A stretch of DNA of 64,000 bases from an uncultured Acetobacteroides sp. (GTDB lineage: Bacteria; Bacteroidota; Bacteroidia; Bacteroidales; ZOR0009): NCBI RefSeq assembly GCF_963678165.1, contig NZ_OY782755.1, positions 310,001 to 374,000 of the forward strand, read 5' to 3'. This document shows, one piece after another, positions 1 through 9,479 of the stretch. Within the stretch, counting starts at the first letter, position 1. Each line of letters opens with the position of its first letter. Made by a program: the position numbers and the translations under genes. The notes under the pieces are model-generated. The model saw only the letters and a list, made by a program, of their open reading frames with translations. It was not told where the DNA came from and searched no databases.

Positions 1-57
1 TGCTCCTCTCCGCTGTTCGTTTCGTTTGGGCGTGGGTGCGCTACCATAGGGTGGTGT

Positions 58-91
58 AGACAATAGACGCTAGATATTAGGCATTAGACTA
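58..91 (-). repeat. heptanucleotide short tandem repeat
   Basis: Read on the minus strand this is a run of 7-bp units of the form TCTAANN (TCTAATG, CCTAATA, TCTAGCG, TCTATTG, TCTACAC). It lies just downstream of tag. The same heptamer family appears before bioA, bioD and purD in this window. No coding potential is seen. Confidence 0.6.
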
Positions 92-103
92 TTCCGAGAT
101 ACA

Positions 104-676
104 TTAACGCACCATCCCCTGTACCTCCCCATGCCGAGGGCAGCTCACCAGATGGTCGTTCACCAGCCCTGCAGCCTGCATGTGGGCGTAAACCGTAGTT
201 GGTCCAACAAACTTAAATCCGCGCCTCTTCAGATCTTTGCTCAGCCGTACCGATTCGGGCGTTTGGGCGGGTAGCTGGCTTAGCTCCGTAAAGTGGTTTA
301 CGATGGGCTTTCCACCAACAAAGCTCCAGATGTACTCCGTAAACGAGCCAAACTCCTGCTGAACCTCTAGGAATCGGCGGGCGTTATTCACCGCCGCCTC
401 CACCTTTTGGCGGTTGCGGATGATGCCGCTATCCTGCAGCAGCTCCTCCACCTTTGCCGCATCGTACAGCGCCACCACCTGCGGGTCGAAGCTGGCGAAA
501 GCCCTTCGGTACCCCTCGCGGCGACGAAGAATGGTAAGCCAGCTAAGCCCCGCTTGTGCGCTCTCCAGCGTTAAGAATTCGAAATGCATCCGATCGTCGT
601 AGACCGGAACTCCCCATTCGTAGTCGTGGTACTGCACGTAAAGCGGGTCGTTGCTCGACCAAGGGCATCTCTCCAT
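104..676 (-). CDS. tag: DNA-3-methyladenine glycosylase I
   Basis: Base-excision repair glycosylase that removes 3-methyladenine from alkylated DNA. The 190-residue protein has the family length. It starts MERCPW and has the YHDYEWG box at residues 16-22 and the SWLTILRRR segment near 45-53. The four residues that bind structural zinc in the E. coli enzyme are present at the same numbers: Cys4, His17, His175 and Cys179. The ATG at 676 puts Cys4 in register. It is transcribed away from the receiver-led operon that begins at 904. An unrelated AAG-type glycosylase with overlapping function is encoded at 52545-53078. Confidence 0.95.
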   Translation of the reverse strand: MERCPWSSNDPLYVQYHDYEWGVPVYDDRMHFEFLTLESAQAGLSWLTILRRREGYRRAFASFDPQVVALYDAAKVEELLQDSGIIRNRQKVEAAVNNARRFLEVQQEFGSFTEYIWSFVGGKPIVNHFTELSQLPAQTPESVRLSKDLKRRGFKFVGPTTVYAHMQAAGLVNDHLVSCPRHGEVQGMVR

Positions 677-903
677 GGCATGATGTATTTAAGGGTGCGT
701 AAAATAGTTTTTATAAAGAACCGCAAATTATAAACATTTCTTAGCTGGTCGATGTTTATCCCTAAGCTAGCAGAAAACCGCAAGTCTTGGGATGGTAAAA
801 TCGTTGGCAAATTAGGGGTTTTACGGATTTTACAGCACAAGTACGTATGGATTTTGAATCTGGTTAAGAAGAGAGTTTAAACCATTTAAAAACCTTTAGC
901 AAC

Positions 904-1269
904 ATGAAAATTCTGGTGGTGGAAGATGATGAGGTAACCCTTAAAGCGTTGGAGTATCGGTTAAAGCTGGAAGACTTTGATATCACGGCTGCTTCTGATG
1001 GTAAGGCTGCCGCCAAGCTGCTTTTGGTGGAAACGTTTGACCTGATTGTGTCAGACATTTTGATGCCGCATGTCAACGGCTTGGAATTGCTGAATATGGT
1101 ACGCTGCGATATGAAGCTGTCGACCCCGTTTGTTGTCATGTCATTTCTTGGGCAGTCAAACAACACCCATAAGGCGATAGAGATTGGCGCTTCCGATTTT
1201 ATAGAAAAGCCAATAGATATCGATGAACTGATTGGGAAAATCAAAAAATATAAAAAAGTAGCAGTATGA
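904..1269 (+). CDS. CheY-like single-domain response regulator
   Basis: A stand-alone receiver domain of 121 residues with no output domain. The acidic pair is Asp8/Asp9, the predicted phospho-acceptor is Asp51 in IVSDILMP, the switch position is Ser80 rather than Thr, and the conserved lysine is Lys102 in EKPID. Its stop overlaps the start of the YaiO-like gene by 4 bp, so the two are translationally coupled. As first gene of a five-gene envelope operon it probably works by protein contact, perhaps with the HEAT protein or the glycosyltransferase, rather than by binding DNA. That partner assignment is inference; no cognate kinase lies beside it. Confidence 0.9.
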   Translation: MKILVVEDDEVTLKALEYRLKLEDFDITAASDGKAAAKLLLVETFDLIVSDILMPHVNGLELLNMVRCDMKLSTPFVVMSFLGQSNNTHKAIEIGASDFIEKPIDIDELIGKIKKYKKVAV

Positions 1270-2498
1270 GGAAGATGCTCAAGGTAGCGTTAGCCTTCCT
1301 TGTGTTGGCTTTTGGGGCTGCAACGTGGCTACCTGCTCAGGATACCTCCGAGCTTTTTGCCCTTGCCAAGAAGTTGGCTAATGAAAAGGTATACTTCCAG
1401 TCGCAGCAGGTATTACGCGAAATTTTGGGCAAGGAGGATAATGGGGATGTAAGGTTCTACCTCGGTCTCGTATACTCCTGGAATGGACAGTACGATGAGG
1501 CACGAGAGGAATTTCGGTCTTTAGTAAAGGACAGACCAGCCAGCTTGGAGCTGGTTAACGCGCGGTATAATGTGGAGCTGTGGTCGGGTAGTTATGCCGC
1601 AGCCATCGATGTTCTCGATTGGGGAATAGCGCAGCATCCTAACGAGCTGGATCTTCAGCTTAAGAAAGCGAAGATGCTCGGTTATCTGAATCGGGATAAG
1701 GAGGCGGAAAAGGTGCTCGAGGAGGTGCTAAGCAAGCAACCCAACATGGTTGAGGCTCAAGACCAGCTGGTGTTCATTCATAATTCCAATCTAAAGAATA
1801 CGGTATCGGCGAATGGAACCGTCGACATCTTTAGTGATAACCTTAGCACATGGTATTCGTCGTATCTGCAGTATAGCCGTAGGCTCGATATTGGTACGGT
1901 AATCGGTAGGCTGAACTATGCCAATCGGTTTAGCACAAATGGGTATCAGCTCGAAGCCGATGGCTACCTTTCGCTGTGGAAGGGTGGCTATTCGTACGCT
2001 AATATGGGGGTCTCTCCTTCATCAATATTCCCCGACTTCCGGTGTGGCTACGAGTACTACCATTCGCTACCTAAAGCATTCGAGGCTTCGCTAGGTTTCC
2101 GTTACCTTAGATTCTCGCCAACAGACATTGTTATCTATACCGGTAGTTTTGGAAAGTACTATGGCAGCTACTGGTTTTCGCTTCGACCTCATTTAAGGTT
2201 CAATCAGGGTGATGTTTCTTACTCGTTTAGGCTATCAGCACGTAGGTATTTTAGCGAAGCCGACTCCTATGTAGGAGCTGATGCAAGTTTCGGAACAGCG
2301 CCCGATTTCGACCATCAAAATATTGGCTACTCGTACCTCAAACGCCTGAAGTCGTATGGGGTAAGGGCTACCTATAGCCAAAAGCTTGCTAAGGTATGGG
2401 TTGTTATGGCAAGGCTAAGCTTAAGCCGCGATGAGATCATCAAGGGGATGTACAGAACCCAAACCAGCGTTGATGTTACCGTTTCAAAAGCATTCTAA
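1266..2498 (+). CDS. TPR and YaiO-family outer-membrane beta-barrel protein
   Basis: A 410-residue exported protein. Residues 1-25 form a signal peptide ending around WLPAQ. Residues 30-170 are TPR-like helices (for example DVRFYLGLVYSWNGQYDEA). From about 175 to the end are alternating aromatic-rich strands typical of a YaiO-type barrel, ending in VTVSKAF with a terminal Phe suited to outer-membrane insertion. In E. coli yaiO is next to a GT2 gene, and here too a GT2 is in the operon. The likely role is an outer-membrane channel or scaffold for a surface polymer. Overlap with the receiver gene is 4 bp, and 11 bp separate it from the sulfatase-fold gene. Confidence 0.85.
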   Translation: MRKMLKVALAFLVLAFGAATWLPAQDTSELFALAKKLANEKVYFQSQQVLREILGKEDNGDVRFYLGLVYSWNGQYDEAREEFRSLVKDRPASLELVNARYNVELWSGSYAAAIDVLDWGIAQHPNELDLQLKKAKMLGYLNRDKEAEKVLEEVLSKQPNMVEAQDQLVFIHNSNLKNTVSANGTVDIFSDNLSTWYSSYLQYSRRLDIGTVIGRLNYANRFSTNGYQLEADGYLSLWKGGYSYANMGVSPSSIFPDFRCGYEYYHSLPKAFEASLGFRYLRFSPTDIVIYTGSFGKYYGSYWFSLRPHLRFNQGDVSYSFRLSARRYFSEADSYVGADASFGTAPDFDHQNIGYSYLKRLKSYGVRATYSQKLAKVWVVMARLSLSRDEIIKGMYRTQTSVDVTVSKAF

Positions 2499-2509
2499 AG
2501 TATAGGCAG

Positions 2510-4561
2510 ATGGAAAAGACAAGGGTTGAGAATCTTGATAAGCTGATTATAGCCTCGTACCGCTACCTGAATAACGTGCTGGCTTTGCTGGTTATATTTT
2601 GGCTAATGCGGCTATTCGATGTATTTGTGATTGCAAAGGAATTCTCCTTTCCTGCGGGGATGAGGGGAAGCCATCTTCTAGGGATTCTATACGATACCTA
2701 CTTTGTTTTTAAGGTGGCAGGTGTCTTTTTGCTTCCCTATCTTTTGCTTACGCTCCTGCGCATAAGGATTGCTCAGGGGCTGTTCGTATTTTCCGGAATA
2801 GTGGTGGTGGTGGTAAACCTTATACTGGTTGTTTATTTTGCTTCAACCAAAATCATGCTTGGCTCCGATATTTTTGGGTATTCCATAGCAGAGATGCGTG
2901 AAACGTTGCAGACGTCTAACTCGTTTTCGGTTATAAACATTATTCCACTTGTTGCTTTCCCCATTCTTTACTTGGCGCTGCACCACTATATTGTTCGGAT
3001 AAAGATCCCGAATGCTGCTTACTACATATTTTATCCTGCAATTGCGGTGGTTCTTCTGAGTTCAGGCTATTCTGTTGCTAACGCCAACTCGTTTAAGGAT
3101 AGCTTTGGGGCATCTTTGGCAACCAATAAGTTTGGATACTTTGCCCTTAAAGCCTCCAGCTATATTGCCGAGATGGAGCAAATAGAGAATGCAAAAAAGG
3201 GAACTTTTGTCAATGATACTGGTAGAGGTCTACTGGTTAGCAGCAAAGACTACGTTAGCAAGGAGTTTCCCATGCTCCGCAACGACAATACCCCCGATGT
3301 GCTAAGCCCATTTTTCGATACAACAAAGGTTAAGCCCAACATCGTATTCATCTTGGTTGAAAGTCTAGGTCGTGCCTACAGCGGCGAAGGCGCCGATTTG
3401 GGGAGCTACACGCCATTCCTCGACTCGCTTTCGCGTAATGGGCTTTACTTCGAAAACTTCCTGAGTACCGGTGGTCGTTCGTTTGCAGTGTTCCCATCCA
3501 TCCTAGGGTCTTTGCCACTTGTTAACAGGGGATTTATGGAGCTGGGGGATGACATGCCTAACCATAATACGCTTTTAACCATGCTTCATGCCAATGGTTA
3601 CAGGTCCGATTTTGTTTATGGTGGCGATTCGAAGTTCGATAATATGAGGCAGTTTTTCGAAAGGCAAAATACTAGTCGAATTGTAGATGGTAAGAATTTT
3701 GGTTCTTCCTTCGAGAAGATGCCTCCAGGCAAGAGCGGCTTTAGCTGGGGCTATGGCGATATGGATATCCTCTCGAAGCTGGTTGATCTACAACAAAGCA
3801 GCACCACTACGCCTACAGTTAGCATTGCTATGACTCTTTCCATGCATAGCCCTTTTGTTGTTAAGAATCAACGCGCATACTACAAGCAATTTGAGGGGAT
3901 TCTTAATCGCTCATCGATCTCAAGCGATAGAAAAGATCTTGTAGCCAAGTATGGAAAGGAGCTATCTACCGTACTATACTTCGATGAGTCGTTGAGGCTA
4001 TTCTTTAAGAAGTTCGAGAAGCAGCCATCCTACAGGAATACGATTTTTATTATTACAGGCGACCATAGAATGCCCGAAATCCCAATTGGCACTCAAATCG
4101 ATAGGTTTAGGGTTCCATTCCTGATATACTCGCCAATGCTAACCCGTTCTGCCCGATTCCGCTCGGTTTCTACCCAATTTGATGTAGCACCGAGCCTTAT
4201 CGCGTTTCTCCGTAATAGGGCTAATCTGCAATTTCCAAAGCTGGCATGCTGGGTAGGTACGGGGTTGGATACGTCGCGTAGCTTCAGAAACGTTCATTCG
4301 GTGGCATTTATGGAGAATAAGAACGAGCAAACCTGCTACTTGGACGGTATTAACTTCATTGCGATGGGCAAGCTTTATTCAATCACTCCTCAACTTGGAT
4401 TAGTTAAGGCTAACAATCCAATGCTGCTGGGAGAGATGACAAAGAAGCTGAATTCGGTAAAGAATGTAAGCGCATTTGTATGCTCAAAGAATAAGCTTGT
4501 TCCAGATTCTCTACTGGTTAAATCTAGAGCTGCACGAAAAATGGCGTTGAATATAAAATAG
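2510..4561 (+). CDS. LTA synthase-like membrane sulfatase-fold transferase
   Basis: A 683-residue inner-membrane protein. The first 210 or so residues hold about five membrane segments, followed by an extracytoplasmic alkaline phosphatase/sulfatase fold from about residue 275 to 580. The metal-site signature NIVFILVESLGR, the nucleophile region STGGRSFAVFPSILGS (Thr/Ser nucleophile) and the late TGDHRMPEI motif are all visible. LtaS, OpgB and related enzymes transfer phosphoglycerol or phosphoethanolamine to envelope glycans. Gram-negative cells have no lipoteichoic acid, so decoration of the glycan made by the downstream GT2 is the more likely role. Spacing is 11 bp upstream and 6 bp downstream. 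The substrate cannot be read from the sequence. Confidence 0.88.
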   Translation: MEKTRVENLDKLIIASYRYLNNVLALLVIFWLMRLFDVFVIAKEFSFPAGMRGSHLLGILYDTYFVFKVAGVFLLPYLLLTLLRIRIAQGLFVFSGIVVVVVNLILVVYFASTKIMLGSDIFGYSIAEMRETLQTSNSFSVINIIPLVAFPILYLALHHYIVRIKIPNAAYYIFYPAIAVVLLSSGYSVANANSFKDSFGASLATNKFGYFALKASSYIAEMEQIENAKKGTFVNDTGRGLLVSSKDYVSKEFPMLRNDNTPDVLSPFFDTTKVKPNIVFILVESLGRAYSGEGADLGSYTPFLDSLSRNGLYFENFLSTGGRSFAVFPSILGSLPLVNRGFMELGDDMPNHNTLLTMLHANGYRSDFVYGGDSKFDNMRQFFERQNTSRIVDGKNFGSSFEKMPPGKSGFSWGYGDMDILSKLVDLQQSSTTTPTVSIAMTLSMHSPFVVKNQRAYYKQFEGILNRSSISSDRKDLVAKYGKELSTVLYFDESLRLFFKKFEKQPSYRNTIFIITGDHRMPEIPIGTQIDRFRVPFLIYSPMLTRSARFRSVSTQFDVAPSLIAFLRNRANLQFPKLACWVGTGLDTSRSFRNVHSVAFMENKNEQTCYLDGINFIAMGKLYSITPQLGLVKANNPMLLGEMTKKLNSVKNVSAFVCSKNKLVPDSLLVKSRAARKMALNIK

Positions 4562-4567
4562 GTTACC

Positions 4568-5995
4568 ATGGGTCAAAGTAAAGTAGGCAGAGCGCTAGTT
4601 CTGAATCGAGATATTTTTATCTCATTGGCAGTTGCAATGCTGTTTGTTGCACTAATAGCGGGGCTTTACAGCATATTCGGGATGAATCTGACTTTTGCGT
4701 TCCCCCTGCTATCCTTTTTTTATAAGCTTTTTAGTGTTCTAGCCATCATATACGCTATAGTTATAGTTGCAGCAAATCGAAATGGCAAGAAGCTTATTAT
4801 CTACAACTACTCCTTGCTCGTTATTTACTCTTTCGCGGTAGTTCTCTTTTTCGCCTTTATAGTGGTGACATACTTCCATTTCGAAAGTAGCATAAACGGT
4901 ATAGTTAGCTACGCAAAGGAGAATTTTAGATTTCCATCCTACACTAGGTACTTCCTTTCCATGATATACTTTAGCCAGCTTCTGGTTATGGTGTTCTTTT
5001 TGGTAAGCCTCATTTCTCGAACTCACCGAATCGGCTTCAGCATTATTCAAAAGAACTACTACGTTAGCTTTTACAGCAGTATACTCGACTATATTTATGG
5101 AGATGAACAGGCTAGATATAACGTAGTAACTGCTATTAGCAAGATGTTTCATAGCCGTTTCTCCAAGGAAGAATTTATTAGAACGTTGAATATGTTCAAC
5201 GTTAACTTCAAGGGAGAACTCAAGAACAGAATCTACGACCTATACCTGGATTTGAGGATGAACGAATTCTTGCATGCTGCATTGGACTCTAGGAGAAATA
5301 ACAGAATAATATGGGCGATAAAGATGCTGTCGTCGTTTAATGATGTCAGCTCTATTCCGGCTTTGAAGCGAATGCTTGAGGTTCATAATGATGATATTCG
5401 CTATGAGGTTATCATTGGATTGATAAAGCTGAATCAGATAGATTTTGTACTCGATTACCTATACCATTCGTCGGAACCAATCAACGAGTACATTTCCAAT
5501 AAGGTTGTATCGGCAATAAAGCTGCTGAATCCTGCAACCAAAGATTATGGCTTCTTGCTCGAATCTAAGAATGATGGTGTGCTGATAATGGGGCTAAATC
5601 TTGTAAACGAATTCGTTCAGGGAAAGCATTTCGATCGAGCAAAGCAGCTGCTGGTCCACCCTAATGTTAAGGTGTCGTATGCTGCAATTCGTACGGTAAT
5701 GACATTGGATTGCATCAACTTCGAGAAACATATAGTGGAATCATTAAAGACTGCTCCAGAGAAAAACAAGATGGAGATGGTTAATGCCATTAGACCTTAC
5801 TTTACCGAAGATTCTCTTCCTTGGGCAAAAGATCTTCTTATTTCAGAACCAAGCAGGGAGGTTCGCATGGCTATACTTCGTATGATGTCTGGTCTTTTCT
5901 CTCAGCCAGAAACCATTCTGGATCTTTACGACGAAGCACAGAGAAACGAAGTGCAAGCGTTGTTCTACTCCATCACCAAAACGGATAAAAAATGA
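4568..5995 (+). CDS. membrane-anchored HEAT-repeat protein
   Basis: A 475-residue protein with four or more N-terminal membrane helices (about 15-37, 45-67, 77-105 and 130-150) and a cytoplasmic alpha-helical repeat region from about 190 to 470. That region contains HEAT-like pairs such as SSIPALKRMLEVHNDDIRYE and HPNVKVSYAAIRTVM. HEAT arrays are protein-interaction scaffolds and no catalytic motif is seen. The stop overlaps the GT2 start by 4 bp, so co-translation with the synthase is likely. A reasonable inference is an adaptor linking the receiver protein to the glycosyltransferase, but no direct evidence exists here. Confidence 0.8.
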   Translation: MGQSKVGRALVLNRDIFISLAVAMLFVALIAGLYSIFGMNLTFAFPLLSFFYKLFSVLAIIYAIVIVAANRNGKKLIIYNYSLLVIYSFAVVLFFAFIVVTYFHFESSINGIVSYAKENFRFPSYTRYFLSMIYFSQLLVMVFFLVSLISRTHRIGFSIIQKNYYVSFYSSILDYIYGDEQARYNVVTAISKMFHSRFSKEEFIRTLNMFNVNFKGELKNRIYDLYLDLRMNEFLHAALDSRRNNRIIWAIKMLSSFNDVSSIPALKRMLEVHNDDIRYEVIIGLIKLNQIDFVLDYLYHSSEPINEYISNKVVSAIKLLNPATKDYGFLLESKNDGVLIMGLNLVNEFVQGKHFDRAKQLLVHPNVKVSYAAIRTVMTLDCINFEKHIVESLKTAPEKNKMEMVNAIRPYFTEDSLPWAKDLLISEPSREVRMAILRMMSGLFSQPETILDLYDEAQRNEVQALFYSITKTDKK

Positions 5996-7425
5996 GCGTA
6001 ACTTTTGTAGAGATCAACCATATCATAGAGGTAGTATTTCTTGTAATACTGTTTGTTATTGTATTTTCGTATGCGGTGCTGGCTATTGTTTCGATAGCTG
6101 CTATGCGGAAGCATCATCGTAAAGATCGAGCACACTCGGTGGAGGACTTGATTTCGTCTAAGTATCTTCCCTCCATTTCGATCATTGCGCCTGCCTACAA
6201 CGAGGGGCTTACTATAGTAGAGAATGTTCGATCTATACTGTCGCTGAACTATTCCGATTTTGAGATAGTTATTGTGAATGATGGCAGTAAGGACGATTCG
6301 TTGCAGAAGCTCATCGAGGCGTTTAGCCTTGCGAAGGTTCGTTCGATGCCGATTGCCGATATTCCTACACAAACCGTTCGAGGTGTATATAAGTCGCGTA
6401 ACCTTGCATATAGCCACCTAATAGTTGTCGATAAGGAGAACGGGGGTAAGGCTGATGCGCTAAACGCTGGCATTAATCAGGCTACAAAGAAGCTGGTGCT
6501 CTGCATCGATGTTGACTGTATTATTGAACCTGATGGGCTCCTTAAAATGGTGAGACCATTTCTTGAGGAGAGCAAGAAGAAGGTGGTTGCCGTTGGGGGT
6601 GTCATTCGGGTGGTTAACTCGTGCGAGGTAAAAAGCGGTAAGGTAACACAGGTAAACTTGCCCAACGGCTGGCTGGAGCGCTTTCAGGTGCTCGAATACT
6701 TTAGGGTGTTTACCCTAAACCGGATGGGCTGGGCTCATATGCGTGGCATGCTTTTGATATCCGGTGCTCTGGGGTTGTTCGACAAGGAAATTGTGGTAAG
6801 GGCTGGTGGTTATACCCCAAACATTGTTGGAGAGGATATGGAGCTGGTGCTTAAGCTGCATCAGTACATGAGGGAGGTGGCCAAGGAAAAGTATACCATT
6901 GGGTTCATTCCCGATCCGTTGTGCTGGACAGAAGTACCGAATACGACAAGGGTGCTCAGCCGGCAGCGAAACCGTTGGAGCCGAGGCTTTATTGAGTCGA
7001 TACTTAAGCATAAGCGCATATTTCTTAACCCCAAGTATGGGTTTGTAGGGTTGATAAGCTTCCCTTACGCGGTGTTCTTTGAGTGGCTGGTGGCTCCAAT
7101 TGAGGTGTTTGGCTATGCATACCTGCTCTATTCGATCTACGGTGGCAACTTTAACCTCCCCTTCTTCTTGCTTCTGTTTATTTTGGTTTACTCCTACTTT
7201 ATGATGGTAACGCTACTCGCAATTCTCGCCGAGGAGCTGGTTTACCATCGATATAACAAGAAGATGGACCTTGTTAAGCTGATGCTTATTGCCATGATAG
7301 AGCCTTTCTTCTACCACCCGCTAAACCTGTACTGGACGATAAAGGGTAACTTCGACTACTTCATCCGGGGAAAGCGCGAGTGGGGAAAGATGGACCGCCG
7401 CGGTTTCGATGAGAACATCATCTAG
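5992..7425 (+). CDS. processive family-2 glycosyltransferase, membrane bound
   Basis: A 477-residue inner-membrane beta-glycosyltransferase of the PgaC/cellulose synthase type. One N-terminal helix (about 8-35) is followed by a cytosolic GT2 domain with SIIAPAYNEG, IVNDGSKDDS, the DVD metal motif in LCIDVDC, the GEDMEL catalytic acid motif and RQRNRWSRG (the QxxRW signature of processive enzymes). C-terminal membrane helices follow from about residue 340. It probably polymerises and extrudes an exopolysaccharide. It is the last gene of the operon and ends 3 bp before the convergent end of the LytTR regulator gene. The sugar cannot be predicted. Confidence 0.9.
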   Translation: MSVTFVEINHIIEVVFLVILFVIVFSYAVLAIVSIAAMRKHHRKDRAHSVEDLISSKYLPSISIIAPAYNEGLTIVENVRSILSLNYSDFEIVIVNDGSKDDSLQKLIEAFSLAKVRSMPIADIPTQTVRGVYKSRNLAYSHLIVVDKENGGKADALNAGINQATKKLVLCIDVDCIIEPDGLLKMVRPFLEESKKKVVAVGGVIRVVNSCEVKSGKVTQVNLPNGWLERFQVLEYFRVFTLNRMGWAHMRGMLLISGALGLFDKEIVVRAGGYTPNIVGEDMELVLKLHQYMREVAKEKYTIGFIPDPLCWTEVPNTTRVLSRQRNRWSRGFIESILKHKRIFLNPKYGFVGLISFPYAVFFEWLVAPIEVFGYAYLLYSIYGGNFNLPFFLLLFILVYSYFMMVTLLAILAEELVYHRYNKKMDLVKLMLIAMIEPFFYHPLNLYWTIKGNFDYFIRGKREWGKMDRRGFDENII

Positions 7426-7428
7426 GTG

Positions 7429-8142
7429 CTACTCCACGTTTAGCCTCTGCTCCACCAGCGTTTTGTAGCTGCGTCCGATGGGAATTTGGTGCTTGCCAAT
7501 CATTATGGTTGTGCCCGAGAATGCGGTGATCTTATCGGTGGCCACAATAAAGCTGCGGTGCACCCGTAGGAACTTCGCCTCGGGGAGCTTTTCCTCGATG
7601 AGCGAGATGGAGGAGTACGAGGTTACCACCCGCTCGGCGCAAACAATCTTTACGTAGTTGCCCTGGCTCTCGATGTAGAGCATCTCCGAAAGGAATATCT
7701 TTTGGGTGATCTTGTCCTCGCGTACGTAGATGTACGGTTCGCTTGCCGATACCTGCTGGCTTGGTGTGGCTGGTGCGGCTTGTACAAGCAGCTGCTTGGA
7801 GGCCTTGTCGATGGCGTGCAGGAAGCGCTCGAACGAGATGGGCTTAAGCAGGTAGTCTACCACGTCGAGCTCGTACCCCTCTAGCGCGTACTCGCTGTAG
7901 GCAGTGGTGAGGATAACCTTTGGCGGGTTGCGCAACGACCTAAGAAAGTCGATGCCCGTAAGCTTCGGCATTTGGATATCCAGAAACATCAGATCGACCT
8001 TCTTCTGCGAAAGGATGCTAAAGGCCTGGAGCGCGGTGCTGCACTTGGCCACCACCTCGTACCCCTCGATGCGCGATAGGTACTCCTCTATGATGTCGCT
8101 GGCTAGCGGCTCGTCGTCGACAATTAGGCAGCTGATCTTCAT
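7429..8142 (-). CDS. LytTR-family response regulator
   Basis: A 237-residue DNA-binding regulator. The receiver domain covers residues 1-115, with Asp9/Asp10, the phospho-acceptor Asp55 in MFLDIQMP and Lys100 in LLKPI. A short linker leads to a C-terminal LytTR domain from about 140 (IYVREDKITQKIFLSEMLYI, LRVHRSFIV). It is the natural partner of the histidine kinase at 8412-9479, although the two are separated by about 270 bp containing a dispersed repeat. It is convergent with the exopolysaccharide-type operon. Whether it controls that operon is unknown. Confidence 0.93.
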   Translation of the reverse strand: MKISCLIVDDEPLASDIIEEYLSRIEGYEVVAKCSTALQAFSILSQKKVDLMFLDIQMPKLTGIDFLRSLRNPPKVILTTAYSEYALEGYELDVVDYLLKPISFERFLHAIDKASKQLLVQAAPATPSQQVSASEPYIYVREDKITQKIFLSEMLYIESQGNYVKIVCAERVVTSYSSISLIEEKLPEAKFLRVHRSFIVATDKITAFSGTTIMIGKHQIPIGRSYKTLVEQRLNVE

Positions 8143-8225
8143 TGGTATTCTCGGTTTATTCAGCTTATTGCTGGTATGTTTGGTTCCATATTGTTTAAAG
8201 TCTGAATGCAGAATTATGGCAGGTT

Positions 8226-8336
8226 ATCCTCCCGCTTAGGCGGGAGGGCATGGTGGGTTTGCTCTTTTTTAATCAATATTTTCATTCTGCTTAGCGTTCT
8301 TAACCCACCCCTACCCCTCCTGAGGAGGGGATTACG
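8226..8336. repeat. dispersed palindromic element, copy 1
   Basis: About 111 bp between the regulator and kinase genes. One end begins ATCCTCCCGC with its own small GCGGGAGG dyad, and the other end has the AACCCACCCCTACCCCTCC-type arm with GGAGGGGAT. Outer and inner segments are mutually inverted, so the element can fold into a long hairpin. Six related copies occur in this window, five of them with two arms and one with a single arm. Confidence 0.75.
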
Positions 8337-8411
8337 TGCCCCTATTAGGCGTTTATACTTTTGCATTCACACTTAACTTGACGGCTATGGGCTCCTTATC
8401 TTCGCCAAGCT

Positions 8412-9479
8412 CTAGCAAAGTAGAATCTTCAGCTTGCATAGGTACGAAAATCCGTCGGAAATGCACTTGAGCTCGTACCTCTCGGGGTAGAGCAGCTCTA
8501 GGCGGCGCTCGACGTTTTGCAGGCCTACGCCTTGCCTGTCGTCGTCCTCGCGGTTGGGTTGCTCGTCCATGCTGTTTTCGGTGATCAGGAGCAGCTGGCT
8601 ATCGTCCACGCTTATGCTGATGTGGATCCAGCACTTGCCGTCGGAGGTGGTGCTGACGTGCTTAAAGCAGTTCTCGATGATGGGGATAAGCAGCATGGGC
8701 TCGATGGCCATCGCTGCGGTATTTCCTGTAACATCAAACTTAATCTCGGCATTTAGCGGAAGCCGCAGCTTTTCGAGGTTGATGTAGTTGCCGATGTGCT
8801 TGAGCTCCTTCTCCAGCGATACCTTGGGGGCGTTGGAGTCGTAGAGCACGTAGCGCATGAGCTCGGAGAGCGTGAGCACCACATCGGGCGCCTTGTCGGA
8901 CTTGCGCAGCACCAGCGCGTAGAGGTTGTTGAGCGTGTTGAAGAAGAAGTGGGGGTGTATCTGCGTCTTCAGGTACTTGAGCTCGGTTTCGAGCTTCTCC
9001 TTCTCGAGCCGCTCGCTGCGCTGCAGGTTGCGGTACCCGTGCTCCACGATCTTTATCACCAGCGGAATAATCAGCACGGTGTTGATGTCCACCATCGCCG
9101 ATAGCGCCTTGAAGCGGTTGAGGTAAACCGGCGACTCGACGTACAGGTTCAGCACGTACTTCGTAACCAGGTACTGGTCGAGAAGGAGGATGATGCCGCA
9201 CACCACCATCACGGCTAGGGTGAGGAGGGTGAACAGCAGCAGCTTTTTCTTGAATAGGAACTGGGGCACCAGCACCAGCAGCAGGGTGTACACCGCCAGC
9301 AGCTTGGGGGGGAGCATCAGCAGCTCGTTGAGAAACACCACTCCGTAGCTGTTCTTCTCCGACCCCCAGAAGAGCGTAAAGAAGCCGATGGTGACGCACC
9401 AGTACAGCAGGTGGCGTACCCACCGAATGTTGAGGAGGGCGTTGGTGCGCTGGCTGCCGGTGATGCTGTAGATGCTCAT
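8412..9479 (-). CDS. LytS-type sensor histidine kinase
   Basis: A 355-residue membrane sensor. Four predicted membrane helices lie in the first 145 residues. A His_kinase (LytS/YehU) domain follows with the phospho-acceptor histidine in LKTQIHPHFFFNTLNNLY near residue 175, then an ATPase domain with IENCFKH (N box) and GVGLQNVERRL (G box). These kinases typically pair with LytTR regulators such as the one at 7429-8142. No periplasmic sensing domain of any size is present, so the signal may be membrane associated. A TATCTTTA box at 9502-9509 (minus strand) resembles a -7 element. Confidence 0.93.
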   Translation of the reverse strand: MSIYSITGSQRTNALLNIRWVRHLLYWCVTIGFFTLFWGSEKNSYGVVFLNELLMLPPKLLAVYTLLLVLVPQFLFKKKLLLFTLLTLAVMVVCGIILLLDQYLVTKYVLNLYVESPVYLNRFKALSAMVDINTVLIIPLVIKIVEHGYRNLQRSERLEKEKLETELKYLKTQIHPHFFFNTLNNLYALVLRKSDKAPDVVLTLSELMRYVLYDSNAPKVSLEKELKHIGNYINLEKLRLPLNAEIKFDVTGNTAAMAIEPMLLIPIIENCFKHVSTTSDGKCWIHISISVDDSQLLLITENSMDEQPNREDDDRQGVGLQNVERRLELLYPERYELKCISDGFSYLCKLKILLC

